Below are positions 7,519 to 15,119 of a stretch of 53,449 nucleotides of DNA, in pieces; positions within the stretch are counted from its first letter, which is position 1, and the number at the start of each line of letters is the position of its first letter. The notes beneath the pieces are model-generated. The model saw only the letters and a program-made list of their open reading frames with translations, had not been told where the DNA came from and ran no database searches. Origin of the DNA: E44-bin32 sp034430615 (lineage in GTDB: Bacteria; Chloroflexota; Anaerolineae; Anaerolineales; E44-bin32); assembly GCA_034430615.1 (NCBI GenBank), contig DAOUEJ010000065.1, positions 1 to 53,449 of the forward strand, in the 5' to 3' direction. The position numbers and the translations under genes are program-made.

Positions 7519-8057
7519 ATAACCCTACGCAAGCCGAAGAATCCGCTGTATCTGCGCTCGGAGAATACAAGCAGGGACAATTTCAGCGTGCCGCAGATGG
7601 ATTTAACCAAGCCCGGGGGTTATTCCTCGAACTAAGTCAGCCAGTGCGGGCAGCGGAGATGGCGAATAATGCTGCTGTCGCGTATCTCCAGATGGACCAG
7701 CCCGGACCGGCACTTGAGGTTTTACAGGGTACTCCAGAGGTTTTCGCCAATGACGGGAATACCCACCTCCAGGCCCAGGCTTTGGGCAACCAGGCCTCCG
7801 CCTATGAAGCACTTGGCAATCGACAGCAGGCAGAAGAGCTCTACCAGCAGGCATTAGACTTGTTCAGGGTCATCGGAGATCACGAATCAGAATCCTTCAT
7901 TCTGCAGGGTTTATCCAGGGTGCAGTTGAAGGAAGGGCGTCCGATCCAGGCCCTCGACAGCATGCAGGCCGCAATGGAGGCCAGACCCCGTCGTGGACTG
8001 ACCGGACGGATCCTTCGGCGTTTGCTCTCGCTTCCCGCACGTCTGCTCAACCGCTGA
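7515..8057 (+). CDS. Tetratricopeptide repeat protein
   Basis: A 180-residue soluble protein with about three TPR units. Examples are AVSALGEYKQGQFQRAADGF, AAEMANNAAVAYLQMDQPGPAL, and ALGNQASAYEALGNRQQAEEL with the typical W/L-G-Y-A-P spacing. The C-terminal 30 residues are Arg- and Leu-rich (RPRRGLTGRILRRLLSLPAR). The start overlaps the upstream regulator's stop (ATGA), so it is probably its binding partner or adaptor. No signal peptide is seen. TPR modules mediate protein contacts and give no specific function. Confidence 0.85.
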   Translation: MNNPTQAEESAVSALGEYKQGQFQRAADGFNQARGLFLELSQPVRAAEMANNAAVAYLQMDQPGPALEVLQGTPEVFANDGNTHLQAQALGNQASAYEALGNRQQAEELYQQALDLFRVIGDHESESFILQGLSRVQLKEGRPIQALDSMQAAMEARPRRGLTGRILRRLLSLPARLLNR

Positions 8058-8068
8058 GGCGGGCAAGC

Positions 8069-8923
8069 ATGTCCACCGAACAAACGTGGCATGTGCGGGC
8101 TGTGACCAGAAATGACAAGAGCAGAGTAGGGTCACTACTTACCCACGCCACCCTTAAGCATTTCCACCTGGATTGGTTTAGCATTTACGAAATCCTGGGC
8201 GAGCAGCCATTCCTAGTGATGGAGGAGGCAGGTACCGCTCTAGCGGCGCTGGCCTGCCCACCGGACCCCGCCGGGGTGTCATGGCTGCGCCTCTTCGCCG
8301 CGCAGGATGGCATCGACCCGATGCAGGCCTGGTCCCACCTATGGCAGCAGGCTAAAGCCAAAGCCCCTCTCGTGAGGGCGAAGACGGCAGTGGCGCTCTC
8401 GACCCATGCATGGTTTCACGAGATGCTTCAAGGTGCAGGATTCCTGCAAGTAAATGAGGTGCTCTTCTTGGAGTGGACGGATGAGGCCCCTGCCGACCTC
8501 CTTCGGGCAAACGAATTAGGCATCAGGACGATGCGTGCAGATGATCTAGAGCAAGTAGAGCGGGTCGATAATGCTGCTTTTAACCCAGTGTGGAGCCTGT
8601 CACAACGGTCCTTGAGTGCCGCATATTCGCTGGCTTCGCTGGCGACCGTGGTGGAAGATGGGGGTGAGATTATTGCTTACCAAATAAGCACCGCGTCCGC
8701 CCTGGGCGCACACCTGGCCCGCCTGGCGGTCCTCCCCGATCGGCAGGGACATGGCTACGGGAGGGCTCTTGTCCAGCATGTCATCAGACTGCATGCCCGC
8801 CGCGGCCTGAGACGTGTCTCGGTCAACACGCAATCCGATAACCTCCACAGCCAGGAGTTATATAAATCGCTCGGTTTCCGGGAGACTGGGCAACGCTACC
8901 CGCTTTTCCAGATCGATTTGTAA
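8069..8923 (+). CDS. GNAT-family N-acetyltransferase
   Basis: A 284-residue protein. The C-terminal half (about 150-284) is a GNAT domain: IRTMRADDLEQVERVDNAAF starts it, ARLAVLPDRQGHGYGRALVQ is the acetyl-CoA binding motif A (Q/RxxGxG/A), and VNTQSDNLHSQELYKSLGF is motif B. The N-terminal half (about 8-140) looks like a degenerate second GNAT unit, with RAVTRNDKSRV and a matching MLQGAGFLQVNEVLFLEW ending. Such tandem GNAT proteins acetylate unknown small molecules or protein amines. It lies 11 bases after the TPR gene and is followed by a stem-loop, so it probably closes the transcription unit. The substrate cannot be inferred. Confidence 0.88.
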   Translation: MSTEQTWHVRAVTRNDKSRVGSLLTHATLKHFHLDWFSIYEILGEQPFLVMEEAGTALAALACPPDPAGVSWLRLFAAQDGIDPMQAWSHLWQQAKAKAPLVRAKTAVALSTHAWFHEMLQGAGFLQVNEVLFLEWTDEAPADLLRANELGIRTMRADDLEQVERVDNAAFNPVWSLSQRSLSAAYSLASLATVVEDGGEIIAYQISTASALGAHLARLAVLPDRQGHGYGRALVQHVIRLHARRGLRRVSVNTQSDNLHSQELYKSLGFRETGQRYPLFQIDL

Positions 8924-8950
8924 CTGGGAGCCCTATCCCTGAATCAACGT

Positions 8951-8980
8951 AGGGGGCTGCCCTTTTGGGACAGCCCCTAT
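8951..8980. terminator. Stem-loop terminator between convergent genes
   Basis: AGGGGGCTGCCC pairs imperfectly with GGGACAGCCCCTAT around a TTTT loop. It lies between the stops of the GNAT gene (plus) and slipin gene (minus), the expected place for a shared terminator. Confidence 0.6.
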
Positions 8981-9021
8981 CTGTGATCACTTCACTGACC
9001 AGTTGTTTCCTGTTGGATAGC

Positions 9022-9798
9022 TTACGAAGAATCATCCGCCTTGTGGTAGAGCCCTTCCAGGAGATCGACGGGAACAGGGAAGATGATCGTGCTGTTCTTC
9101 TCGACGGAAATCTCCGTCAGAGTCTGCAGGTAGCGCAATTGAATCGAGACCGGGTTCTTGGACATCAAGTCTGCCGCTTCGGCAAGCTTGGTGGCCGCAT
9201 CGAACTCACCCTGAGCGTGGACAACCTTTGCCCGTCTTTCCCGCTCGGCCTCGGCCTGCTTCGCCATCGCCCGCTGCATAGTCTGGGGAAGCTCAACGTC
9301 TTTCACTTCGACGATCGTTACCTTCACCCCCCAAGGCTCTGTTGTCTCGTCGATGATCTTCTGCAGCTTGGCATTGATCTCTTCACGGTTGGCCAGCAGG
9401 TCGTCTAATTCGGATTGGCCGACGACGTTACGCAGCGTGGTCTGCGAAATGTTCCATGTGGCCCGCTGGAAATCCTCCACCTGGACGATCGCCGCATTTG
9501 GATCGAGCACGCGGAAGAAGACAACTGCGTTGACTTTCACAGTAACGTTGTCGCGGGTGATGACCTCCTGTGAAGGGACGTCGAGCGTCACGACACGCAG
9601 GTCGACCTTCCGCATGCGTTCGATGAACGGGATGATGAAGAACAAACCGGGTCCACGCGCCCCCATTAATCGCCCCAGGCGAAAAATCACGCCCCGCTCG
9701 TACTCTTGAACGATTTTCACCGCAGAGCTGAGGAACGCGATCAGGAGAAGCCCAATAGCGAGCAGGGGCAGACTTAAGAGTTGAAATACTACGTCCAT
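9022..9798 (-). CDS. Slipin / stomatin-like SPFH (band 7) membrane protein
   Basis: A 258-residue protein. Residues 5-30 form an N-terminal membrane hairpin or anchor (LLSLPLLAIGLLLIAFLSSA). The SPFH domain follows: IVQEYERGVIFRLGRLMG, GPGLFFIIPFIERMRKVDLR, then VEVKDVELPQTMQRAMAKQA. A charged coiled coil (EAERERRAKVVHAQGEF) leads to a short C-terminal tail. Slipins form membrane rings and are usually paired with an NfeD protease-like partner, but no NfeD gene is adjacent here. GGTGG lies a few bases before ATG 9798. The likely site of action is the cytoplasmic membrane, in microdomain organisation or protein quality control. Confidence 0.92.
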   Translation of the reverse strand: MDVVFQLLSLPLLAIGLLLIAFLSSAVKIVQEYERGVIFRLGRLMGARGPGLFFIIPFIERMRKVDLRVVTLDVPSQEVITRDNVTVKVNAVVFFRVLDPNAAIVQVEDFQRATWNISQTTLRNVVGQSELDDLLANREEINAKLQKIIDETTEPWGVKVTIVEVKDVELPQTMQRAMAKQAEAERERRAKVVHAQGEFDAATKLAEAADLMSKNPVSIQLRYLQTLTEISVEKNSTIIFPVPVDLLEGLYHKADDSS

Positions 9799-9924
9799 GG
9801 CACCACCTTCTCTCTCTTTCGTTTAGTAACATTATAATGCACGCCCGTCTTCACCCTCGAGATCATGGACAGGCTGGGTCTTTTATGGCAGGATTCATGT
9901 CTATTAAGTTGAGGAGGTACATAC

Positions 9925-10647
9925 ATGAGCAAACGTCAAGAAATTCGGGAGAGACGTCGGCGAGACCAACAACGGACCCTGCTGACAGGTATTCTGGTCA
10001 TCGTCGGGATTGCAGTGATCATCACTGGCGTTATCATTTACCGCACACAGGCTTCAATCGGTGACATTGTCGTCCCTGAGTTTTTCGCCTACCCGGCGAG
10101 CGAAGGGACCGCAATGGGCGATCCGAACGCGCCCGTCCGGATCGAGGAATTCTCTGATTTCCAGTGTTCGGCCTGCCGACAGTTCCACGATCTCACACTG
10201 GCCCAGATCGTCGAAACCTATGTAAATTCGGGCCAGGTGTATTTCGTCTTCCGGAACTATCCTTTTTTGGACTCCCAGTCCCCGGGCAACGAGTCACAGG
10301 AAGCTGCGATGGCTGCCCTATGTGCCGGCGAACAGGGTCAATTCTGGCAGTACCATGATATGCTCTTTGCCAACCAGATCGGCGAAAATGTCGGCAGCTT
10401 CTCACGGCCCCGATTAACTGCGATGGCAGATCAGCTCGGGTTGGACGCCTCCTTTTCGGATTGTCTCCGGGAAGGCCGTTTTCTGGAGCAGATCAGGGCC
10501 GATGTCGCCGCTGCGACTGAGGCAGGAGTACGATCAACACCCAGTTTCCTGGTCAACGGGCAGTTGGTTGTTGGAGCCCAGCCGTTCGCCGCGATGGCAA
10601 ACCTGATCGAAGAAGCCATCATACAAACACAGGTAAGTACGCCCTGA
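9925..10647 (+). CDS. DsbA-like thioredoxin-fold disulfide oxidoreductase, membrane anchored
   Basis: A 240-residue protein. Residues 1-19 are highly basic (SKRQEIRERRRRDQQR), followed by one membrane segment at about 20-41 (LLTGILVIVGIAVIITGVII). The outside domain is a DsbA-like thioredoxin fold: APVRIEEFSDFQCSACRQFH holds the CSAC active site, FVFRNYPFLD follows, and STPSFLVNG carries the cis-proline loop. These proteins catalyse disulfide formation or reduction in the extracytoplasmic space. GAGGAGG seven to eight bases before ATG 9925 is a strong ribosome-binding site. It diverges from the slipin gene. No partner DsbB or VKOR is in the window. Confidence 0.92.
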   Translation: MSKRQEIRERRRRDQQRTLLTGILVIVGIAVIITGVIIYRTQASIGDIVVPEFFAYPASEGTAMGDPNAPVRIEEFSDFQCSACRQFHDLTLAQIVETYVNSGQVYFVFRNYPFLDSQSPGNESQEAAMAALCAGEQGQFWQYHDMLFANQIGENVGSFSRPRLTAMADQLGLDASFSDCLREGRFLEQIRADVAAATEAGVRSTPSFLVNGQLVVGAQPFAAMANLIEEAIIQTQVSTP

Positions 10648-10740
10648 CCGGTTTGTACCCAGGCAACTAGTATTCCCCATCTTTACGAAGAGAAGCTACA
10701 CCTGCGGGTGCAGTTATCTTTTACGAAACGCCTAGAGCCC

Positions 10741-11457
10741 TTACCGGTTTAGTGCGAGGACCAGCAACGGGGCGACCACGAGCGCCGGTAGCAGGTTGGC
10801 AGTGCGGATGTCCTTGATCTTTAGCAGCGTGCTCAGCGCAAGGCACAGCAGAAGCACCCCACCTACGACGGATAGTTCCGCCAGCATCGGCCCAGTGAGC
10901 ACGGCTTGCAGCTGTGCCGCTCCCAGGCTGATCCCGCCCTGGTAGACCAGGACGACCAGGATTGAGAACAGGACGCCAATACCAAAAGTTGAAGCCAGTG
11001 CTAGCGAGGCAAATCCGTCGAGTACCGCCTTGATGGCAAGGAGTTCATAATCTCCTGAGAGCCCATCCTGGATTGCTCCTAAAATCGTCATTGGCCCGAT
11101 GCAGAAAAGAAGGCTGGCGGAGACAAAGCCCTGAATGAAACGGCTCGCCCCTGCTTGTGTACCCCGCCCACCAGCGAAACGAGTTCGCAGCCATGCGCCG
11201 AGGCTTTCCAAACGTGTCTCCAGCCGAGCCCATTCCCCCAGCAACACACCGATTAGGAGACTCACCAGGGGAATTAGCGGGTTCTCACCGTCTGAGCCCA
11301 TCCCGCGCAGGAAGAGATCGACCCCCATTGCCATCGTGAATACTCCCAGGACGGACAGGACACTTTCCCTGACTCGTTCAGGGAGTCGGGCCCCGAACAG
11401 GAGACCCACCAGGCTCCCTGTAATGATTGTCCCGATATTGAGAAAGGTGCCGGTCAA
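10741..11457 (-). CDS. DUF554 family integral membrane protein
   Basis: A 238-residue membrane protein. It begins LTGTFLNIGTIITGSLVG, the hallmark N-terminus of DUF554 (YdfK/YqgA-like), and continues with hydrophobic helices including SASLLFCIGPMTILGAIQDG and ALASTFGIGVLFSILVVL. The family probably transports something, but the substrate is unknown. The preferred start is TTG 11457, because it reproduces the family N-terminus and forms a TTGA overlap with the upstream gene's stop, with AAAGGTGG about six bases before it. A longer ATG start at 11532 would add 25 unlikely residues. It is coupled to the cobalamin adenosyltransferase gene. Confidence 0.88.
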   Translation of the reverse strand: MTGTFLNIGTIITGSLVGLLFGARLPERVRESVLSVLGVFTMAMGVDLFLRGMGSDGENPLIPLVSLLIGVLLGEWARLETRLESLGAWLRTRFAGGRGTQAGASRFIQGFVSASLLFCIGPMTILGAIQDGLSGDYELLAIKAVLDGFASLALASTFGIGVLFSILVVLVYQGGISLGAAQLQAVLTGPMLAELSVVGGVLLLCLALSTLLKIKDIRTANLLPALVVAPLLVLALNR

Positions 11458-12011
11458 GCTCGACCACCTTTCGAGAGGGAAACCCCACTCACTCCGGCAA
11501 CCTTGTTCTCCCACATCCCGAGTAAGAAACACAAGCTTGAGAGCCGGTTCAGGTAAGGTAGAATGCTTTCGTTCTCGACTTCTCCGGCATGTTGAAGTTC
11601 GACAACACGCCGCTCAGCACGTCGCACAATCGTACGAGCGAGATCCAACGCCGCTCCAGCAAGCGAGTCACCGGCCATGACGAACTCTTTTGGCATATCG
11701 ATCTTGGCCTCGAACGCCTCCAACTGCGTCTCGAGCCAGGCAACGCGTTCGGGCGCTAGCTGCCGGAAACGAGCCGCATGCTCAAGTGGGGCTGCCAGCT
11801 CAGTCATGATATGGTAGAGATCTGTTTGCATAACCCGCAGGACTACGCCGGTCTCTTCCGATGCAGCCATCGCCCGGGCAAGCCCCAGCGCGGCCGATGC
11901 CTCGTCCAAATCCCCATAAGCCTGTGGGCGAGCATGGTACTTCGGGACACGCCCTTCACCCAGAAGACCGGTATACCCATCGTCGCCTTCGCCCGTAAAA
12001 AAGGTCGGCAT
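11454..12011 (-). CDS. Cob(I)alamin adenosyltransferase, PduO type
   Basis: A 185-residue enzyme that transfers adenosyl from ATP to cob(I)alamin. ATG 12011 gives MPTFFTGEGDDGYTGLLGEG, the typical N-terminal ATP-binding segment of PduO/MMAB proteins (normally TxxGDxGxT). Downstream are GDLDEASAALGLARA, ELAAPLEHAARF, and the diagnostic ALDLARTIVRRAERRVV and ILPYLNRLSSLCFLLGMWEN. Longer upstream starts would add a non-homologous stretch. It overlaps DUF554 by four bases. It implies use of adenosylcobalamin-dependent enzymes; none is encoded here. The N-terminal motif is a little divergent (TGEGDDGYTG) from the usual spacing. Confidence 0.9.
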   Translation of the reverse strand: MPTFFTGEGDDGYTGLLGEGRVPKYHARPQAYGDLDEASAALGLARAMAASEETGVVLRVMQTDLYHIMTELAAPLEHAARFRQLAPERVAWLETQLEAFEAKIDMPKEFVMAGDSLAGAALDLARTIVRRAERRVVELQHAGEVENESILPYLNRLSSLCFLLGMWENKVAGVSGVSLSKGGRA

Positions 12012-12090
12012 GGCTTGATTATAAACTGCTTTGGTACGGCGCTCTCCAGGTATACAATAGATGGCAGGCCAGTAATGATGGGGGATCGGG

Positions 12091-12921
12091 ATGACACAAC
12101 GGCTGACCGCATACCTGGCAGGTATGCTTACGGCATTGGCCATATCAGCATTGCTGTTGATTTTGCTCAAACCCCGTAAAAAGATTCCAATTGAGCTGCT
12201 CCCCCCGCCAACCCCTGGACCAATCCAGGTACATGTCGCCGGGTCCGTCAATCAGCCCGGCGTTTACAGCGTGGAGTGGCCTGCCATTATCGAGGATGCG
12301 ATTATGGCCGCCGGCGGTCCAACCAGCGATGCGGATCTCGACCGCATCAACCTGGCGGAAGCGATGAATGATGGGGATCGCATCTTCGTACCGGGCTCCG
12401 TGGTTGCAGGGACGCCGGAATCGCAAGACCCCCTGATCACGTTGGTCGATCCAGCACTCCAGATCGACATCAATCACCCCACACTGGCTCAACTTAAGAC
12501 CCTCCCGGGGATCGGCCCCAGCATTTCGAAGAAGATTGTGGAATATCGAGAGCAACACGGTTTCTTTACGAAGATCGAGGATTTGCTGAATGTGTCTGGG
12601 ATCGGACCGGCCAAACTGGGCCAATTCCAGGACTACATCCGGTCGAATGATCTGCTTTCAGCTTCGCCAGCGGGTAGGTATAATCGCCGGCGATGCCAGA
12701 ACTCCCAGAAGTTGAAACCATCGCTCGGTCCCTACGAGCAGGATCCATTGGACTCCCCCTCCCAGGCCGGCGAATTGAGCGAATTAGCACGCGTTGGCCC
12801 CGCCATTTTCGTGAGCCTGGCTTGCGCACCTTCCGGCGCCGGATTGCGGACCAGGTTATTCAGGATGTTACGCGCCGGGGGAAGTACCTTGTTTTTCCAC
12901 TCGAGAGTGAGACCATGCTAA
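12091..12921 (+). CDS. comEA: ComEA-like DNA-binding competence protein with abnormal read-on C-terminus
   Basis: The first 190 residues are a standard ComEA. A membrane anchor (about 5-27, AYLAGMLTALAISALLLILL), an SLBB domain (IQVHVAGSVNQPGVYSV to FVPG) and a helix-hairpin-helix DNA-binding pair (IDINHPTLAQLKTLPGIGPS, then LLNVSGIGPAKLGQFQDYI) are all present. ComEA captures incoming DNA during transformation, usually with ComEC, which is not in the window. The frame has no stop where ComEA normally ends (about 12650). It runs on for roughly 90 codons, overlapping the first 229 bases of mutM in another phase, and ends at TAA 12919-12921 with no recognisable domain. Either the stop was lost or the tail is real. 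Confidence 0.88.
   Translation: MTQRLTAYLAGMLTALAISALLLILLKPRKKIPIELLPPPTPGPIQVHVAGSVNQPGVYSVEWPAIIEDAIMAAGGPTSDADLDRINLAEAMNDGDRIFVPGSVVAGTPESQDPLITLVDPALQIDINHPTLAQLKTLPGIGPSISKKIVEYREQHGFFTKIEDLLNVSGIGPAKLGQFQDYIRSNDLLSASPAGRYNRRRCQNSQKLKPSLGPYEQDPLDSPSQAGELSELARVGPAIFVSLACAPSGAGLRTRLFRMLRAGGSTLFFHSRVRPC
12679..12684 (+). promoter_or_regulatory. -10 box (TATAAT) eight bases before mutM start
   Basis: TATAAT at 12679-12684 inside the comEA frame places a transcription start on or beside ATG 12693, compatible with leaderless mutM mRNA. The -35 region is weak. Confidence 0.4.
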
Positions 12922-13517
12922 TCCACCTGCGCATGAGCGGGGATCTGCGGCTTGCCCCCACCGAGGAAGCCCGCGACCGCTTTGAGCATACCCTGTTCCA
13001 TCTTGACAACGGTTGGGATCTTCGCTTCAGCGATGCCCGGAAATTCGGGCGTATTTCTCTGCTCCGCGATCCCACTGAATTCCTCAGCCAACTTGGCCCT
13101 GAGCCCCTCGCCCCTGAATTCTCCGCCGAACAACTCGCTAAGAAGTTGGCAAAGCACAAGCGAATGCTCAAGCCGCTACTGCTCGATCAATCCTTCCTGG
13201 CGGGAATCGGCAATATTTATACTGATGAGGCTTTGCACATCGCCCGCCTGCACCCGATGCGCCGCAGCGACACGTTGAGTATGGATGAGACGGTTTCACT
13301 ATGGGAAGGAATCCGTAAGGCGCTGGAGGCCGGTTTATTGCATAATGGAGCCAGCATTGATTGGGTCTACCGGGGTGGCGATTACCAGCATCATTTCCGC
13401 GTCTATGGACGTGCCGGTGAGCCTTGTATGGAATGTGGAAACCCGATTGAGCGCATCGTCGTTGGCCAACGTGGTACCCATTTTTGCGCCCATTGTCAGC
13501 TGGAGGTTCGAGAATGA
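12693..13517 (+). CDS. mutM: Formamidopyrimidine-DNA glycosylase
   Basis: A 274-residue Fpg enzyme, the normal size, that excises oxidised purines such as 8-oxoguanine. The N-terminus MPELPEVETIARSL contains catalytic Pro2 and Glu3. A conserved lysine lies in RRGKYLVFPL. The H2TH domain contains QSFLAGIGNIYTDEAL, and the C-terminal zinc finger has CMECGNP and FCAHCQ with HHFRVYGRAGEPC before it. Its start lies inside the extended comEA frame, and its stop overlaps the next start (ATGA). A TATAAT box eight bases upstream may give it its own promoter. All key residues are intact. Confidence 0.97.
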   Translation: MPELPEVETIARSLRAGSIGLPLPGRRIERISTRWPRHFREPGLRTFRRRIADQVIQDVTRRGKYLVFPLESETMLIHLRMSGDLRLAPTEEARDRFEHTLFHLDNGWDLRFSDARKFGRISLLRDPTEFLSQLGPEPLAPEFSAEQLAKKLAKHKRMLKPLLLDQSFLAGIGNIYTDEALHIARLHPMRRSDTLSMDETVSLWEGIRKALEAGLLHNGASIDWVYRGGDYQHHFRVYGRAGEPCMECGNPIERIVVGQRGTHFCAHCQLEVRE

Positions 13518-14266
13518 ACGATCAACTTCTTATTGGAATCGTCCTGATCGGGATCGGAATCCTGCTCGCGGTCCTGGCATACATGTTCTTAGGCAATCGT
13601 GAAGCCCAAGGAAAGCAGCCAGCCAAAACAACGGATCAGAAACCACGGATCGGGGAGGAACCATCGGCGAGTCCCGCAGCCACCCCCGCGGCATCCGGAT
13701 CGGCCGGCAGCGGTGCCGACTCCTTGGCCCCAGATCTCCCATCTACACCTCCAGCCGATATTCCCTCACCCCTCCCGGACGAAGCTCACCCAGCAGACAA
13801 GGCCATGGCCATTCCTTCTACACCAGCGAAAGGTGAACGCATCCAGGTCGCGACCTTGCTGCGCGATGAAGTCAGCGGCAAGCTGATCGTCCAGGTCGAT
13901 GATGTCGAATATGAAGATCGGGAGGCTTTGAAAGACTCCCGCCACTGGACACGGGTGGAATATGCTGCCAGGGATCTGAGTCAATGGGTCGAAACACAAA
14001 ACCCCAAACCCACGGTGCAGATCGACCGGGATTTCGAACCTCCGGACCTAAAGCCGACAAGCATGATTGAGCAGATTGATCAAATCCTGCAGGACCGGAT
14101 CGAAGCCAGCGGGCGTTCAGATCTTGCAGTGCGTTTAATAGAGGGTCCCGGGGGAACAGCCCGCGTGCTGATTGGAGTTAACAGCTACGAGATTGCAGAT
14201 GTCCCTAACCCGGAGATTCAAACCTTGATCCGGGAGGCGGTTGCTACGTGGGAGGCTACGCAGTAG
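13514..14266 (+). CDS. Membrane-anchored hypothetical protein with proline-rich linker
   Basis: A 250-residue protein not recognised by family. One membrane segment (about 5-25, LIGIVLIGIGILLAVLAYMF) is followed by a low-complexity Ala/Pro/Ser linker to about residue 100. The soluble domain (about 105-250) contains LLRDEVSGKLIVQVDDVEYE, RVEYAARDLSQW, and a last part DLAVRLIEGPGGTARVLIGV. The start overlaps the mutM stop (ATGA), so it is co-translated with the glycosylase. Its 3' end overlaps the convergent metallo-hydrolase gene by 11 bases. The function is unknown; the fold of the C-terminal domain would be worth predicting. Confidence 0.85.
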   Translation: MNDQLLIGIVLIGIGILLAVLAYMFLGNREAQGKQPAKTTDQKPRIGEEPSASPAATPAASGSAGSGADSLAPDLPSTPPADIPSPLPDEAHPADKAMAIPSTPAKGERIQVATLLRDEVSGKLIVQVDDVEYEDREALKDSRHWTRVEYAARDLSQWVETQNPKPTVQIDRDFEPPDLKPTSMIEQIDQILQDRIEASGRSDLAVRLIEGPGGTARVLIGVNSYEIADVPNPEIQTLIREAVATWEATQ

Positions 14267-15119
14267 CCTGAGATTCGAGATCGATTGATTCGATCCCCAA
14301 CCGCCCGCCCTTCTCGATCAGGTGGGCGGTTTTCATTTCAGGGTCGTGTTCGAAGAAGAGACAGGCATCGTGGTCCAGCGCCCACTGCTGCCAGCGCTGT
14401 TTCGTCCTGATATTCTCAAGGGGAAGGACATCATAGGCGGTAAGCCAGGCCGTGCGCGCCATATGCACTGCATAGGACGCAAGATCCCCTACATAAAGGC
14501 CTCGCCAATCACCAGCCTTAAGCAAGATGGACTGGTGGCCGCGAGTATGGCCGGGTGTGACGACACAGGCAATATGATCGGTCACCGGGGTATCCCCGTT
14601 CAGCAGCCGCAGCCTGCCTTCACTCCAGAGGGGATTGTAATTATCAACAAGGTACGTAGCGCGGGTGCGTGCATCGGGATGACAGGCTTCGGCCCACTCG
14701 ATTCGCTGAACCCAGTACTCCGCATTCGGGAAGGCAGCCATAATCCTGTCATCTAACTGGATGGTGTTTCCGCTGCAGTGATCGGCATGCAGATGGGTAT
14801 TGAGCACGAGGTCTACATCTCCAGTGCCGATCCCGAGTTTTTCCAGTCCGTCGTGAAGTGAACCGCCCGGGCGCTCGAGCCCCCACTGCTTGATCGCCTC
14901 GGGTGATAACTTCAAACCCAATCCGGTATCAACCAGGATCGTCTTCCCATTCGAGCGCAGGATGAGGCAGTTGAGGCTCATCGGGATGCGGTTTGCCTCA
15001 TCGGGCATAAAATAACGGCTATAGAGCGCACGCGGGACAAGCCCGAAGGGACCTCCGGCATCCACCCATACCTGACCATCACTGATGATGCCGACTTGCA
15101 GGTCTTCAATCTGGATCAA
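14256..15119 (-). CDS. MBL-fold metallo-hydrolase
   Basis: A 287-residue metallo-beta-lactamase-fold enzyme. The zinc-binding signature is NTHLHADHCSGN (HxHxDH), with further ligands in VVTPGHTRGHQSILL and the aspartate in GLYVGDLASY, and a late histidine in FFEHDPEMK. The N-terminal strand region NCLILRSNGKTILVDTGLG is typical of lactonase/glyoxalase-II-like members. The start is TTG 15119, overlapping the adenosine deaminase stop as TTGA. The substrate is not predictable; quorum-quenching lactonases and unrelated hydrolases share this pattern. It is probably co-transcribed after the deaminase gene. Confidence 0.9.
   Translation of the reverse strand: MIQIEDLQVGIISDGQVWVDAGGPFGLVPRALYSRYFMPDEANRIPMSLNCLILRSNGKTILVDTGLGLKLSPEAIKQWGLERPGGSLHDGLEKLGIGTGDVDLVLNTHLHADHCSGNTIQLDDRIMAAFPNAEYWVQRIEWAEACHPDARTRATYLVDNYNPLWSEGRLRLLNGDTPVTDHIACVVTPGHTRGHQSILLKAGDWRGLYVGDLASYAVHMARTAWLTAYDVLPLENIRTKQRWQQWALDHDACLFFEHDPEMKTAHLIEKGGRLGIESIDLESQATA

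Noticed and set aside
12012..12251. 80-residue N-terminal extension of the cobalamin adenosyltransferase
   Set aside because: It is not homologous text, overlaps the comEA start region, and the family N-terminus begins at ATG 12011.
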